A stretch of DNA of 64,000 nucleotides from positions 62,001 to 126,000 of the forward strand of contig NZ_BCQT01000017.1 of assembly GCF_001552215.1 (NCBI RefSeq), read 5' to 3'. The notes beneath the pieces were generated by a model. That model made no database searches and was not told the DNA's origin. It saw only the letters and a list, made by a program, of their open reading frames with translations. A program made the translations under genes and the position numbers. This DNA comes from Actinomadura macra NBRC 14102. Lineage in GTDB: Bacteria > Actinomycetota > Actinomycetes > Streptosporangiales > Streptosporangiaceae. Shown piece by piece: positions 1 through 8,055 of the stretch. Numbering within the stretch: the stretch's first letter is position 1; the number at the start of each line of letters is the position of its first letter.

Positions 1-501
1 GTCCTTGCCGCGCAGTTCCTCGACGCCCTTGCTGACCGACGGCCCGCCGGTCTCCTCGACCCGCAGCCCCGGATGCGCCGCCTGCACCCGCGCGGTCTGC
101 TCCCTGAGCGGCTCGACATGCTTTCTGCCCTCCAGTTCGGGCCCCTTGAGGGTCACGTCGACACGGAGGACCCTCCCGTCCGCCGACCGCACGGGCGCGG
201 CCACCGACTCCACCTCGGGCATCCGCCGCATCCGGTCGCCGACGTCCTGGGCGGCGGCGTCCACCGCACCCGCACCGGAGATCATCACCCTCTCGACGGG
301 CCGCTGCTGGAGCCCGCCCTCGGCCGCCATGGCCTCGGCCCGCCCGGCCTCTCCGACGCGGAAGTCCGCCGACACGGCGGGGTTGCCGCCCACCGCGATG
401 CCCACACCGAGGCACAGCGCGACGAAGAGGAACCACCCCGCGATGGCGCTCCAGGGGTGCCCGGCGCTCCACCGGGCCGCACGTACAGGAAGATTCTTCA
501 T
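1..501 (-). CDS. MMPL-family (RND) transporter, N-terminal part
   Basis: The first 167 codons of a gene that runs off the left edge on the minus strand. The protein starts MKNLPVRAARWSAGHPWSAI and has one hydrophobic helix at about residues 18-40 (WFLFVALCLGVGIAVGG). A soluble segment follows with residues such as VESVAAPVRSADGRVLRVDV, typical of the first periplasmic loop of MMPL exporters, which move lipids or small hydrophobic compounds by proton motive force. The ATG at 501 is followed by the Arg/Trp-rich start usual for the family. No good Shine-Dalgarno sequence is visible. The gene diverges from the kinase gene at 599 across a palindrome, a common layout for TetR-controlled MMPL pumps. 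The substrate is unknown. Confidence 0.85.
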   Translation of the reverse strand, partial: MKNLPVRAARWSAGHPWSAIAGWFLFVALCLGVGIAVGGNPAVSADFRVGEAGRAEAMAAEGGLQQRPVERVMISGAGAVDAAAQDVGDRMRRMPEVESVAAPVRSADGRVLRVDVTLKGPELEGRKHVEPLREQTARVQAAHPGLRVEETGGPSVSKGVEELRGKD

Positions 502-560
502 ACGAAAGATGCTGCTGGTCACGCCGCACCCGCCGACAGCGGCGACCGGTTGAACCTCCC

Positions 561-578
561 GTCCACCGATCGGTGGAC
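561..578. promoter_or_regulatory. Perfect 18-bp palindrome, candidate TetR-type operator
   Basis: GTCCACCGATCGGTGGAC is a perfect palindrome 60 bp before the MMPL start and 20 bp before the phosphotransferase start. Its size and ACCGATCGGT core resemble operators of TetR-family repressors of MMPL pumps. No regulator gene lies beside it in this window, so the binding protein is inferred only by class. Confidence 0.5.
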
Positions 579-598
579 CCGGCCGAACAGGAGCCACG

Positions 599-1498
599 AT
601 GATCTACGCCGAGACCCCGCTGACCGACCCGATGCGGGAGTCGATCCGGCGGTCGTGGGACCGGCCGGCGGACGGGCCCGCCGTGCGCCTGTTCGGCGGC
701 GAGGAGTCCGCCGCCTACCGCATCGGTGACCTCGTCGTCCGCATCGGCCCCGCCTGGCGGGGCGAGAGCGAGACCGAGTGGTGCCACGCGGTCGCCCTGC
801 ACGCGGCGGAGCGGATGCCCGAGGCGGTCGCACCGCTGCGCGCCCGGAGCGGCGCCACGGTCGTGCGGGTGGAGGGGCGTCCCCTGTCGCTCTGGCCGCA
901 CGTCCCGGGCGAGTGGCCCGACGAGGACGACCCCGCCGTGCGGACGCGGGCCGCCGAGCTCCTCGCCCGGCTGCATCGCGCCCTGGCCTCCCACCGCCCC
1001 CCGCCACGTCCAGCGCCGTCCTTCGCCGAGATCGGCATGTACGGCGAGCCGCCCGAGGACGTGCCCGCGCTCGCCGACCCCGACCTCGACTGGTGGCTGG
1101 CCGCCTTCCACGACCGCGGCCTGGCGCGCCAGGTGGTCCACGGCGACTACTACTCCGGCAACACCCTCGCCCGCGACGGCCGCCTCGTCGCCGTCCTCGA
1201 CTGGGACGAGTGCCTCGTCGCGACCCCCGAGTTCGAGGTGGCGGCGGCGGCCCTGGAATGGTCGGACGCGCCCGCCGGCTCAGCGGAGCAGCGCTGCCGC
1301 TTCGTCGCCGACTACCACCGCGCGGGCGGGACCGCGGGTCCGATGGACGACGAGACGGTGGTCCAGCTCATCCGGCACCGGCTGCGCCGCGAGGCCGCCT
1401 ACTTCGAGCTCGCCAGAAAGCGCGGCGTCCAGCATGACCAGGACGACCTTGAGTACCACGAGGAACGCAACGCGGCCTTCTTCGAGCTGAAGCCGTGA
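599..1498 (+). CDS. Aminoglycoside phosphotransferase-like (APH/choline kinase fold) kinase
   Basis: A 299-residue protein with the APH-family active site. The catalytic loop is VVHGDYYSGN (His181, Asp183) and the metal-binding motif is LDWDE (Asp201, Asp203). The N-lobe contains YRIGDLVVRIGP, which fits the ATP-binding strands of this fold. The start is supported by AGGAG nine bases upstream of the ATG. Members phosphorylate antibiotics, choline, fructosamine-like or other small hydroxyl substrates, and the sequence alone does not tell which. It may share control with the divergent MMPL gene through the palindrome between them. The downstream gap to uvrB (about 190 bp) holds nothing I recognise. 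Confidence 0.8.
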   Translation: MIYAETPLTDPMRESIRRSWDRPADGPAVRLFGGEESAAYRIGDLVVRIGPAWRGESETEWCHAVALHAAERMPEAVAPLRARSGATVVRVEGRPLSLWPHVPGEWPDEDDPAVRTRAAELLARLHRALASHRPPPRPAPSFAEIGMYGEPPEDVPALADPDLDWWLAAFHDRGLARQVVHGDYYSGNTLARDGRLVAVLDWDECLVATPEFEVAAAALEWSDAPAGSAEQRCRFVADYHRAGGTAGPMDDETVVQLIRHRLRREAAYFELARKRGVQHDQDDLEYHEERNAAFFELKP

Positions 1499-1685
1499 CG
1501 CCCCCAGGAAAGGGATGCGTGCGCGGGACGTCGTCTCAGCTCATGAGGGATGGCCTGGAGACCGACGGAGAACGCCGACGCGCGTCACTCCCGTCTCGAC
1601 GCCCGCGCGATCCGACGCCGGGGAATGGGCCGTCAGCTCGTTCCGGTGATGCGGTAGCGTCTCCGCGGCCGTGGCGCGGCGGGGG

Positions 1686-3803
1686 TCAGCTGACACCGGC
1701 CTCCTTCATGTCGCGCAGTTCGCGCTTGAGCTCCTTGATCTCGTCGCGGAGGCGGGCGGCCAGCTCGAACTGCAGGTCGGTGGCCGCCTGGTGCATCTGG
1801 TCGGTCATCTGCTGGATGAGGCCCTCCAGCTCCTCGCGGGGCCGTTCGCCGACGAGGTCGGCGGCGTGCCGGCCGACCTCCCTGGTGCGGGAGGCCAGGC
1901 CCGGGACGGGCGCCTTACCGCGGCTCTGCTGGCGGCCGGCACCGCCGATGAGGGTCTCGGTGTCGGCGTCCTCGCGGGCGAGGGAGTCGAGGATGTCGGC
2001 GATCCGCTTGCGCAGGGCCTGCGGCTCGATGCCGTGTTCCTCGTTGTAGGACCGCTGCTTGGCGCGGCGGCGGTTGGTCTCGTCGATCGCGCGCTCCATG
2101 GACGGCGTGACCGTGTCGGCGTACATGTGGACCTGGCCGGACACGTTGCGGGCCGCGCGGCCGATCGTCTGGATGAGGGACGTCTCGGAGCGCAGAAAGC
2201 CCTCCTTGTCGGCGTCCAGGATCGCGACGAGGGAGACCTCGGGCAGGTCGAGCCCCTCCCGCAGGAGGTTGATGCCGACCAGCACGTCGAACTCTCCGGC
2301 GCGCAGTTCGCGGAGCAGCTCGATGCGGCGCAGGGTGTCGACCTCGCTGTGCAGGTAGCGGACCTGGATGCCGAGTTCGAGGAGGTAGTCGGTGAGATCC
2401 TCGGCCATCTTCTTGGTGAGGGTGGTGACGAGGACGCGCTCGTCCCGCTCGGTGCGCAGCCGGATCTCGTGGATGAGGTCGTCGATCTGGCCCTTGGTGG
2501 GCTTGACGACGATCTCCGGGTCGATCAGCCCGGTGGGCCGGATGACCTGCTCGACGACGTCGCCCTTGACACGGTTCATCTCGTAGGTGCCGGGCGTCGC
2601 CGACAGGTAGATCGTCTGGCCGATGCGGTCGAGGAACTCCTCCCACTTCAGGGGCCGGTTGTCCATGGCGGACGGCAGCCGGAAGCCGTGCTCGACCAGC
2701 ATCCGCTTGCGGGACGCGTCGCCCTCGTACATCGCGCCGATCTGCGGGACGGTCTGGTGCGACTCGTCGATCACGAGGAGGAAGTCCTCCGGGAAGTAGT
2801 CCAGGAGGGTGTTGGGCGCGGTGCCGGGCCCGCGGCCGTCGATGTGGCGGGAGTAGTTCTCGATGCCCGAGCAGGTGCCGACCTGCCGCATCATCTCGAT
2901 GTCGTAGGCGGTGCGCATCCGCAGCCGCTGCGCCTCCAGCAACTTGCCCTGCCGCTCCATGACGGCGAGCGTGTCCTCCAGCTCGGCCTCGATGTCGCCG
3001 ATGGCCCGTTCCATACGCTCTGGTCCGGCGACGTAGTGGGAGGCGGGGAAGACGTACAGTTCCTCGTCCTCGGTGATGACCTCACCGGTGAGGGGGTGCA
3101 GGGTGGCGAGCTTCTCGATCTCGTCGCCGAACATCTCGATGCGGACGGCGAGCTCCTCGTACTGCGGGATGATCTCGATCGTGTCGCCGCGGACGCGGAA
3201 CGTGCCCCGGGTGAACGCCAGGTCGTTGCGGGTGTACTGCATGCCGACGAGCTGGCGGAGGAGGTCGTCGCGCTCGATCTCCTGGCCGACGCGCAGCCGG
3301 ACCATACGGTCGACGTACTCCTGCGGGGTGCCGAGGCCGTAGATGCAGGACACCGACGCGACCACGACGGTGTCGCGGCGGGTGAGCAGGGAATTGGTCG
3401 CCGAGTGGCGGAGCCGGTCGACCTCGTCGTTGATCGAGGAGTCTTTCTCGATGTAGGTGTCGGTCTGCGGGATGTACGCCTCGGGCTGGTAGTAGTCGTA
3501 GTAGGAGACGAAGTACTCGACGGCGTTGCCGGGCATCATCTCGCGCAACTCGTTGGCGAACTGGGCCGCGAGGGTCTTGTTCGGCTGCATGACCAGGACG
3601 GGCCGCTGGAGCTTCTCGACCAGCCACGCGATGGTGGCGGTCTTGCCGGTACCGGTGGCGCCGAGGAGGACGGCGTCCCTGGCGCCGTCGCCGATGCGCC
3701 GGGCGAGCCCGGCGATGGCCTGCGGCTGGTCGCCGGACGGGGTCATCTCGGTGACGACCTCGAACGGCGCCACCCGGCGTCGAAGATCGGTGACTGGCCG
3801 CAT
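1686..3803 (-). CDS. uvrB: Excinuclease ABC subunit B
   Basis: 705 residues, normal length for UvrB, the damage-loading helicase-like subunit of nucleotide excision repair. It has the Walker A GATGTGKT (residues 48-55), the DNA-inserting beta-hairpin region with SYYDYYQPEAY (about 100-110), the DEAD-type box VIDESH, later helicase motifs (LREGLDLPEVSLVAILDADK, QTIGRAARN), and a C-terminal UVR domain (LIQQMTDQMHQAATDLQFEL) that contacts UvrC. The ATG at 3803 gives the usual N-terminus and is preceded by a GGGAGGGGAG Shine-Dalgarno. The gene stands alone here without uvrA or uvrC next to it. No LexA box was recognised upstream. Confidence 0.98.
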   Translation of the reverse strand: MRPVTDLRRRVAPFEVVTEMTPSGDQPQAIAGLARRIGDGARDAVLLGATGTGKTATIAWLVEKLQRPVLVMQPNKTLAAQFANELREMMPGNAVEYFVSYYDYYQPEAYIPQTDTYIEKDSSINDEVDRLRHSATNSLLTRRDTVVVASVSCIYGLGTPQEYVDRMVRLRVGQEIERDDLLRQLVGMQYTRNDLAFTRGTFRVRGDTIEIIPQYEELAVRIEMFGDEIEKLATLHPLTGEVITEDEELYVFPASHYVAGPERMERAIGDIEAELEDTLAVMERQGKLLEAQRLRMRTAYDIEMMRQVGTCSGIENYSRHIDGRGPGTAPNTLLDYFPEDFLLVIDESHQTVPQIGAMYEGDASRKRMLVEHGFRLPSAMDNRPLKWEEFLDRIGQTIYLSATPGTYEMNRVKGDVVEQVIRPTGLIDPEIVVKPTKGQIDDLIHEIRLRTERDERVLVTTLTKKMAEDLTDYLLELGIQVRYLHSEVDTLRRIELLRELRAGEFDVLVGINLLREGLDLPEVSLVAILDADKEGFLRSETSLIQTIGRAARNVSGQVHMYADTVTPSMERAIDETNRRRAKQRSYNEEHGIEPQALRKRIADILDSLAREDADTETLIGGAGRQQSRGKAPVPGLASRTREVGRHAADLVGERPREELEGLIQQMTDQMHQAATDLQFELAARLRDEIKELKRELRDMKEAGVS

Positions 3804-3882
3804 ACCGGCTCCCCTCCCTTGGCTACTCCCCCACTGTATGCAGGGACTACGACAAACGCGGACGCGCCGTTATTTCCGCAGC

Positions 3883-5037
3883 TCAGGAGGCCGGCAGTGG
3901 GAGCCTCGCGCGGACCGCGTAGCCGCCGTCCACGCCGGGCCCGGCCTCGAAGCTGCCGCCGAGGGCGGTGACCCGCTCACGCAGCCCGACCAGGCCGTTG
4001 CCGCCGCTCGGCAGGCCGTGGTCGGGCGCGGCCGTGGGGGCGCCGTTGGCGATCTCGACCTCGACGGCCTCGGGGAGGAGCCCGAGCTCGATCCTGGTGT
4101 CGGCGGCGCCCGCATGCTTGTGCACGTTGGTGAGGGCCTCCTGGACGAGCCGGTAGACCGTCCTCCCGACGGCGATGGGCATGGGCCGCTCCTCGCCGTG
4201 GATGGCCAGGTCGACGCGCAGGCCGGCGGCGCCGGATTGGCCGACGAGCTCGCGGACGTGGGCGAGGGTCACCTCCTCCTGCGGCAGTGCCTCCTCGCCC
4301 TGCCGCAGGACGCCGATGACGTGGCGGAGTTCCTCCAGCGCCTGCCGCCCCATGTCACCGATCACCCCGGCGGTCTCGGCCGCGCGGCCGGGGTCACGGA
4401 CGGCGATGGCCCGGAGCGCGCCCGCATGGACGACCATGACGCTGATCCGGTTGGCGACCACGTCGTGCATCTCGCGGGCGATGCGGGTGCGTTCCTCGCC
4501 CCGGGCGCGCTCCGCGAGGAGATGCTGTTCCCGTTCCAGCCGCGCCGCCCTCTCCTGGAGGGAAGCCAGCAGTTGCTTGCGCGCTCCCATATAGAGGCCC
4601 AGGAGGACGGGGACGGCGGTGAAGGCGACGCCGAAGACGACCTGGGCAAGGAACGGCTGGTCCCTCGCGGTGGGCCCGGGGAAGGCGAGGGTCACCACGT
4701 AGCCGATTCCGGCGAGTCCCCACGCGGTACGGCGGGACGGGGTGTAGGCCGCCAGCGAGTAGAGGATGACGACGCCGGTGAACATGCCCGCGCCCGTGAC
4801 CGTTCCGAAGACGATCGCGAAGACGGTCAGCCGGACCGGATGGTGACGGCGGAAGATCAGCGCGAGGCCGAGGAGCACGCTGCACGCCGACACGACGGGT
4901 GGCGGGAGGTAGAACTCCTGGTCGGTGAACCACAGGGCCACGCTGTCCACGGCGGCCAGGGACACCGCGAGGGTGACGTCCAGCGCGCGTGAACGCCGTG
5001 TCGGCCACGCCGCCGACCACCAGCCCCGCAGCTGCAT
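3883..5037 (-). CDS. Orphan NarL-type sensor histidine kinase
   Basis: 384 residues. The N-terminal half has four or five hydrophobic helices (for example AVSLAAVDSVALW, VVSACSVLLGLALIF, LTVFAIVFGTVTGAGMF) with little extracytoplasmic sequence, so it probably senses a membrane signal. The HisKA_3 dimerisation helix contains RIAREMHDVVANRIS with phospho-acceptor His191, followed by a HATPase domain with EALTNVHKHAG and GNGLVGLRERV. No response regulator gene is adjacent. A TAGACT -10 box ends 7 bp before the ATG at 5037, suggesting a leaderless mRNA. The stimulus is unknown. Confidence 0.93.
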   Translation of the reverse strand: MQLRGWWSAAWPTRRSRALDVTLAVSLAAVDSVALWFTDQEFYLPPPVVSACSVLLGLALIFRRHHPVRLTVFAIVFGTVTGAGMFTGVVILYSLAAYTPSRRTAWGLAGIGYVVTLAFPGPTARDQPFLAQVVFGVAFTAVPVLLGLYMGARKQLLASLQERAARLEREQHLLAERARGEERTRIAREMHDVVANRISVMVVHAGALRAIAVRDPGRAAETAGVIGDMGRQALEELRHVIGVLRQGEEALPQEEVTLAHVRELVGQSGAAGLRVDLAIHGEERPMPIAVGRTVYRLVQEALTNVHKHAGAADTRIELGLLPEAVEVEIANGAPTAAPDHGLPSGGNGLVGLRERVTALGGSFEAGPGVDGGYAVRARLPLPAS

Positions 5038-5044
5038 GCGAGCG

Positions 5045-5050
5045 AGTCTA
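5045..5050 (-). promoter_or_regulatory. -10 box for leaderless histidine kinase mRNA
   Basis: TAGACT on the minus strand with 7 nt to the start codon at 5037. There is no Shine-Dalgarno. A clear -35 box was not recognised. Confidence 0.5.
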
Positions 5051-5238
5051 TGGGCAGGATGGGATCAAGGTCGTCCGGAAAGGTGAAGGTGATGTGCGGC
5101 ACCCTCGCCCCCGACCTGTCGCAGGTCGTCACTCAAGGCGCGGAGCGCCCAACCTGTAGGGGTTTGCGGACGGTGGCCCCCCTCCCGGTGCAGTGGTTAC
5201 GATGACGGCGCCGACAAGGACTGGGGTAACCGCATACA

Positions 5239-6252
5239 ATGACCCGTTTCGCCACCTGGCTCGGGAAGAACGCCGACGCCTTCATCGCGCTGGTCCTGGC
5301 CATCGCCGTCGCGGTGCTCGGCGTCGGAGTGGACCTGCCGCACGAGGACGACGTCACCAACAGCGCGATCCTCGCGGTCGTCGGGCTGCTGGCGACCTCG
5401 GTGCTGCGTGACCGGGGGCGGCGCATCCCGGTGGAGGCGGAGGTGCGCGACACCCTCCGGGCGTCGTCGGCGACGCTGGACGAGCTGAGCGGCAAACTGA
5501 CCCACATCGAGGCGTTCGAGGGCGTCCTGTCCGACACCAAGCGCGCGCTGGACGAGACCACCGTCGTCCGTGTCATCGGCGGCGCGCAGGTGGCGCACGT
5601 CCTGGAGGAGGCGCGCCGCGACACCGACCGATGGTTCTTCAAGGGCGGCACCGGAACCTACATCCGCGCCAAGACGCTGCCCGAGTGCGTGGCGGCGGCC
5701 CGCCGGGAACGGCGGACGCTGCTGTTCCGCCTGGAGATCATCGACCCGACGGACGTCGAGGTCTGCGAGGCGTACGCGCGGCACCGCCGCTCGGTGGCCG
5801 ACGGCCCGGACGCCACCGGCGAGCCGTGGACACTGGAGCGCACCCGTAAGGAGGCCTACGCCACGTTGCTGGCGGCCTGCTGGCACAAACAGCGGTTCGG
5901 GATGCTCGACATCGACATCGGCCTGGCGCGGACGATGACGACGCTGCGCTACGACCTGGCGTCGTCACGGGTCGTGGTCACGCGCGACGACCCGCGCGGC
6001 GAGGCGCTGGTCGTCGACAGCACGAAGTTCTACTACAGCTGGGTGAGCGCGGAGTTGCAGACCAGCCTGGACCAGGCGCGGCGCGTCCCGGTCGAGCAGG
6101 CGAGGCTGGCGCCGCTGGACGACGAGCCCACCGTCGAGGAGGTCCGCAAGCTCTTCGAGGTGATCGGCATCGACCTCGCCCAGGGCTACACGGACCGGGA
6201 CGTCATCGAGATCATCAGGAAGGCGCTGCGGGCCAAAGACCCGTATGAATGA
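5239..6252 (+). CDS. Two-TM membrane protein of unknown function (trio gene 1)
   Basis: 337 residues. Two predicted membrane helices lie at the N-terminus (about residues 12-33, AFIALVLAIAVAVLGVGV, and 42-59, NSAILAVVGLLATSVL). A cytoplasmic region of about 270 residues follows, rich in charged residues. It contains RDTDRWFFKGGTGTYIRAKT and an Arg-rich RRERRTLLFRLEIIDP strand, which look like a folded catalytic or ligand-binding domain that I do not recognise. Its stop overlaps the start of the next gene by four bases (ATGA), so the two are translationally coupled. The layout of a short two-helix anchor with a soluble domain resembles membrane-tethered effectors or sensors of bacterial conflict systems; this is inference only. 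Confidence 0.8.
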   Translation: MTRFATWLGKNADAFIALVLAIAVAVLGVGVDLPHEDDVTNSAILAVVGLLATSVLRDRGRRIPVEAEVRDTLRASSATLDELSGKLTHIEAFEGVLSDTKRALDETTVVRVIGGAQVAHVLEEARRDTDRWFFKGGTGTYIRAKTLPECVAAARRERRTLLFRLEIIDPTDVEVCEAYARHRRSVADGPDATGEPWTLERTRKEAYATLLAACWHKQRFGMLDIDIGLARTMTTLRYDLASSRVVVTRDDPRGEALVVDSTKFYYSWVSAELQTSLDQARRVPVEQARLAPLDDEPTVEEVRKLFEVIGIDLAQGYTDRDVIEIIRKALRAKDPYE

Positions 6253-7076
6253 CACCACCGAGGGCGACAGCGATCGAATGCGAGCGATTGCGGGCGATGA
6301 GATACGAGGAGATCCGTGGGGAGATCGGCGCCGGTACCGCGGCGCGCACGCTGCCGGCCTGGGCGGCCCGGGTGGTGGAGGACGTCGTGGCCGGCCGCTC
6401 CCTCGTTCCGGCCGTCCGGCATCCCCTCGGATTCCTGTGCCTTCCCGTGGAGCGCACCGGTGATTACGGCGTCTGCCTGCACATCTGGACGCCCGAGGTG
6501 GAACCGGTGCCCTCCACGACTTCGCCGGTGCACTGCCACAGCTGGGACCTGATCAGCTTCGTCCTGTACGGGACGGTGCGGAACGTCCGGATGAACGTGG
6601 ACGAAGGGCCCGGCGGCGCGGTGTTGCAGGTCTTCGAGGTGGTCAGCCGGGGCGATGTAGACGAGCTGAGGGCCACCGGCCGGTCCGTCCGGTGCTCTCC
6701 CGGGCGTTCCACCACCCACGGGACCGGGGAGTCGTACACTCTGCCCGCGGGTGTGTTCCACAGCACGCTCATAGAGGACGGGCGAGACGCCGCCACCGTC
6801 GCGTTGGGTCGCCAGACACCCGGAACTGGCGACCTGTCGCTCGGCCCTCTGGACATCGCGAGCCATCGGGTGCATCGTTCACGGTCCGACCCCGGCGAGG
6901 CCGTGCGCGCACTCCGGCGGTCGGCGCGCCGAATCGCCGACGCGCACCCGCCCGGGGTGGATCCCCCGGACGCCGACTCGCCCGCAGACCCATCCGCACC
7001 CTCGTCCAGCGACCCGCTCGACGGGTCACGACCGTCCGTCCCGCACCCGCGGCGTCACCGCCCGGCGCGCCGGTAG
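6249..7076 (+). CDS. Cupin-fold protein (trio gene 2)
   Basis: 275 residues starting in an ATGA overlap with the upstream gene. It carries cupin-like motifs: SPVHCHSWDLISFVLYG (HxH pair) and, about 95 residues later, GESYTLPAGVFHST with the second His. This suggests a metal-binding beta-barrel, possibly a dioxygenase or ligand sensor. The last 70 residues are rich in Pro, Ser, Asp and Arg and probably disordered. The start could instead be the in-frame ATG at about 6297 (MRYEEIRGEIGAG), but the four-base overlap favours 6249. No specific reaction can be assigned. Confidence 0.72.
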   Translation: MTPPRATAIECERLRAMRYEEIRGEIGAGTAARTLPAWAARVVEDVVAGRSLVPAVRHPLGFLCLPVERTGDYGVCLHIWTPEVEPVPSTTSPVHCHSWDLISFVLYGTVRNVRMNVDEGPGGAVLQVFEVVSRGDVDELRATGRSVRCSPGRSTTHGTGESYTLPAGVFHSTLIEDGRDAATVALGRQTPGTGDLSLGPLDIASHRVHRSRSDPGEAVRALRRSARRIADAHPPGVDPPDADSPADPSAPSSSDPLDGSRPSVPHPRRHRPARR

Positions 7077-7104
7077 GCCGCCGGACACCCCTGGAGAGAC
7101 CCCG

Positions 7105-8013
7105 ATGAGATCCAGCCCCCCGTCACCGCCCCTTCCGGTCGATCTCGCCGAGGCCCGCCAGGTGGCGGTGGAGGCCGCGGAGGCGGCCGGGGCCCTGCTC
7201 CGCGCCGGAACGGGCGGGCCGGTGGAGGCGCGCCCCAAGGGCGACGGCGGGGACGTGGTGACCGAACTGGACACCGCCGCCGAGGAGCTCATCCTCGGGC
7301 GGCTGCGCGCCGCGTATCCGGGACACCGGATCATCGCCGAGGAGTCGGGGGTGCTCGCCGGGGCCGCGGGCGCGAACGGATCCTCGGCGGACCTGGTGTG
7401 GCTGGTCGATCCGCTCGATGGCACCAACAACGTCGCGATCGGCATGCCCGTGTACGCGGTGGGTCTGGCGCTGTGCGCGCGCGCCGTCCCCGTCTTGGGA
7501 GTCGTCCACGACCCGGTATCGGGACGCACGTGGTCGGCGGTACGTGGGGAGGGCGCTGTGGGCCCGGAGGGTTCGCCGCTCACCCTCGCGGACCGTCCAC
7601 GCCCGGGGCGTGAGAAGAACCCGGTGCTGGCCTGGACGCAGGGGCACCAGGTCAAAGCAGATGACCCGGTCGCGTTCGCGCTCCGCTCGGCGTTGGAGAT
7701 GCGCTGCTCGCGGATGCTCCAGCTGTGGGCGCCGCTGGTGGCGTGGGTGATGCTGGCGCGCGGCGACATCGACGGGATCGCCGGATACCTACCCGAGATC
7801 GTGGACCTGCCGCCCGGCGCGCTGCTGGCGGCCGAGGCGGGCGTGGAGTTGCGCCGTCTGGACGGCCGTCCCTACGAGCTGGACATCGACCGTCCACCGT
7901 CGGAGCTCGGGTTCGTGGCGGCCCGACCGGAACTGCTGGGCCGCCTGCTGGAGACCACCGGCACGGTTCTCGGCAACGTCGGCGAGGACGGTCGCGTCCG
8001 CCTCGCCTGGTAG
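7105..8013 (+). CDS. Inositol monophosphatase-family phosphatase (trio gene 3)
   Basis: 302 residues of the Li-sensitive, Mg-dependent phosphatase superfamily. It has DVVTELDTAAEE and the IIAEESG glutamates in the first half, the hallmark VDPLDGTNN, and a C-terminal EIVDLPPGALLAAEAG in place of the usual WDxAAG...EAGG, keeping the Asp. Substrates of the family include inositol phosphates, 3'-phosphoadenosine phosphates (CysQ) and fructose bisphosphate. The sequence does not decide among them. A GGAGAG site precedes the ATG, and it follows the cupin gene by 28 bp, completing a three-gene operon. It converges on the permease gene with 42 bp between stops. Confidence 0.88.
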   Translation: MRSSPPSPPLPVDLAEARQVAVEAAEAAGALLRAGTGGPVEARPKGDGGDVVTELDTAAEELILGRLRAAYPGHRIIAEESGVLAGAAGANGSSADLVWLVDPLDGTNNVAIGMPVYAVGLALCARAVPVLGVVHDPVSGRTWSAVRGEGAVGPEGSPLTLADRPRPGREKNPVLAWTQGHQVKADDPVAFALRSALEMRCSRMLQLWAPLVAWVMLARGDIDGIAGYLPEIVDLPPGALLAAEAGVELRRLDGRPYELDIDRPPSELGFVAARPELLGRLLETTGTVLGNVGEDGRVRLAW

Positions 8014-8055
8014 CACCCGGGTAGTGGCTCACCACCACCGATCAGCTTCAACCAG

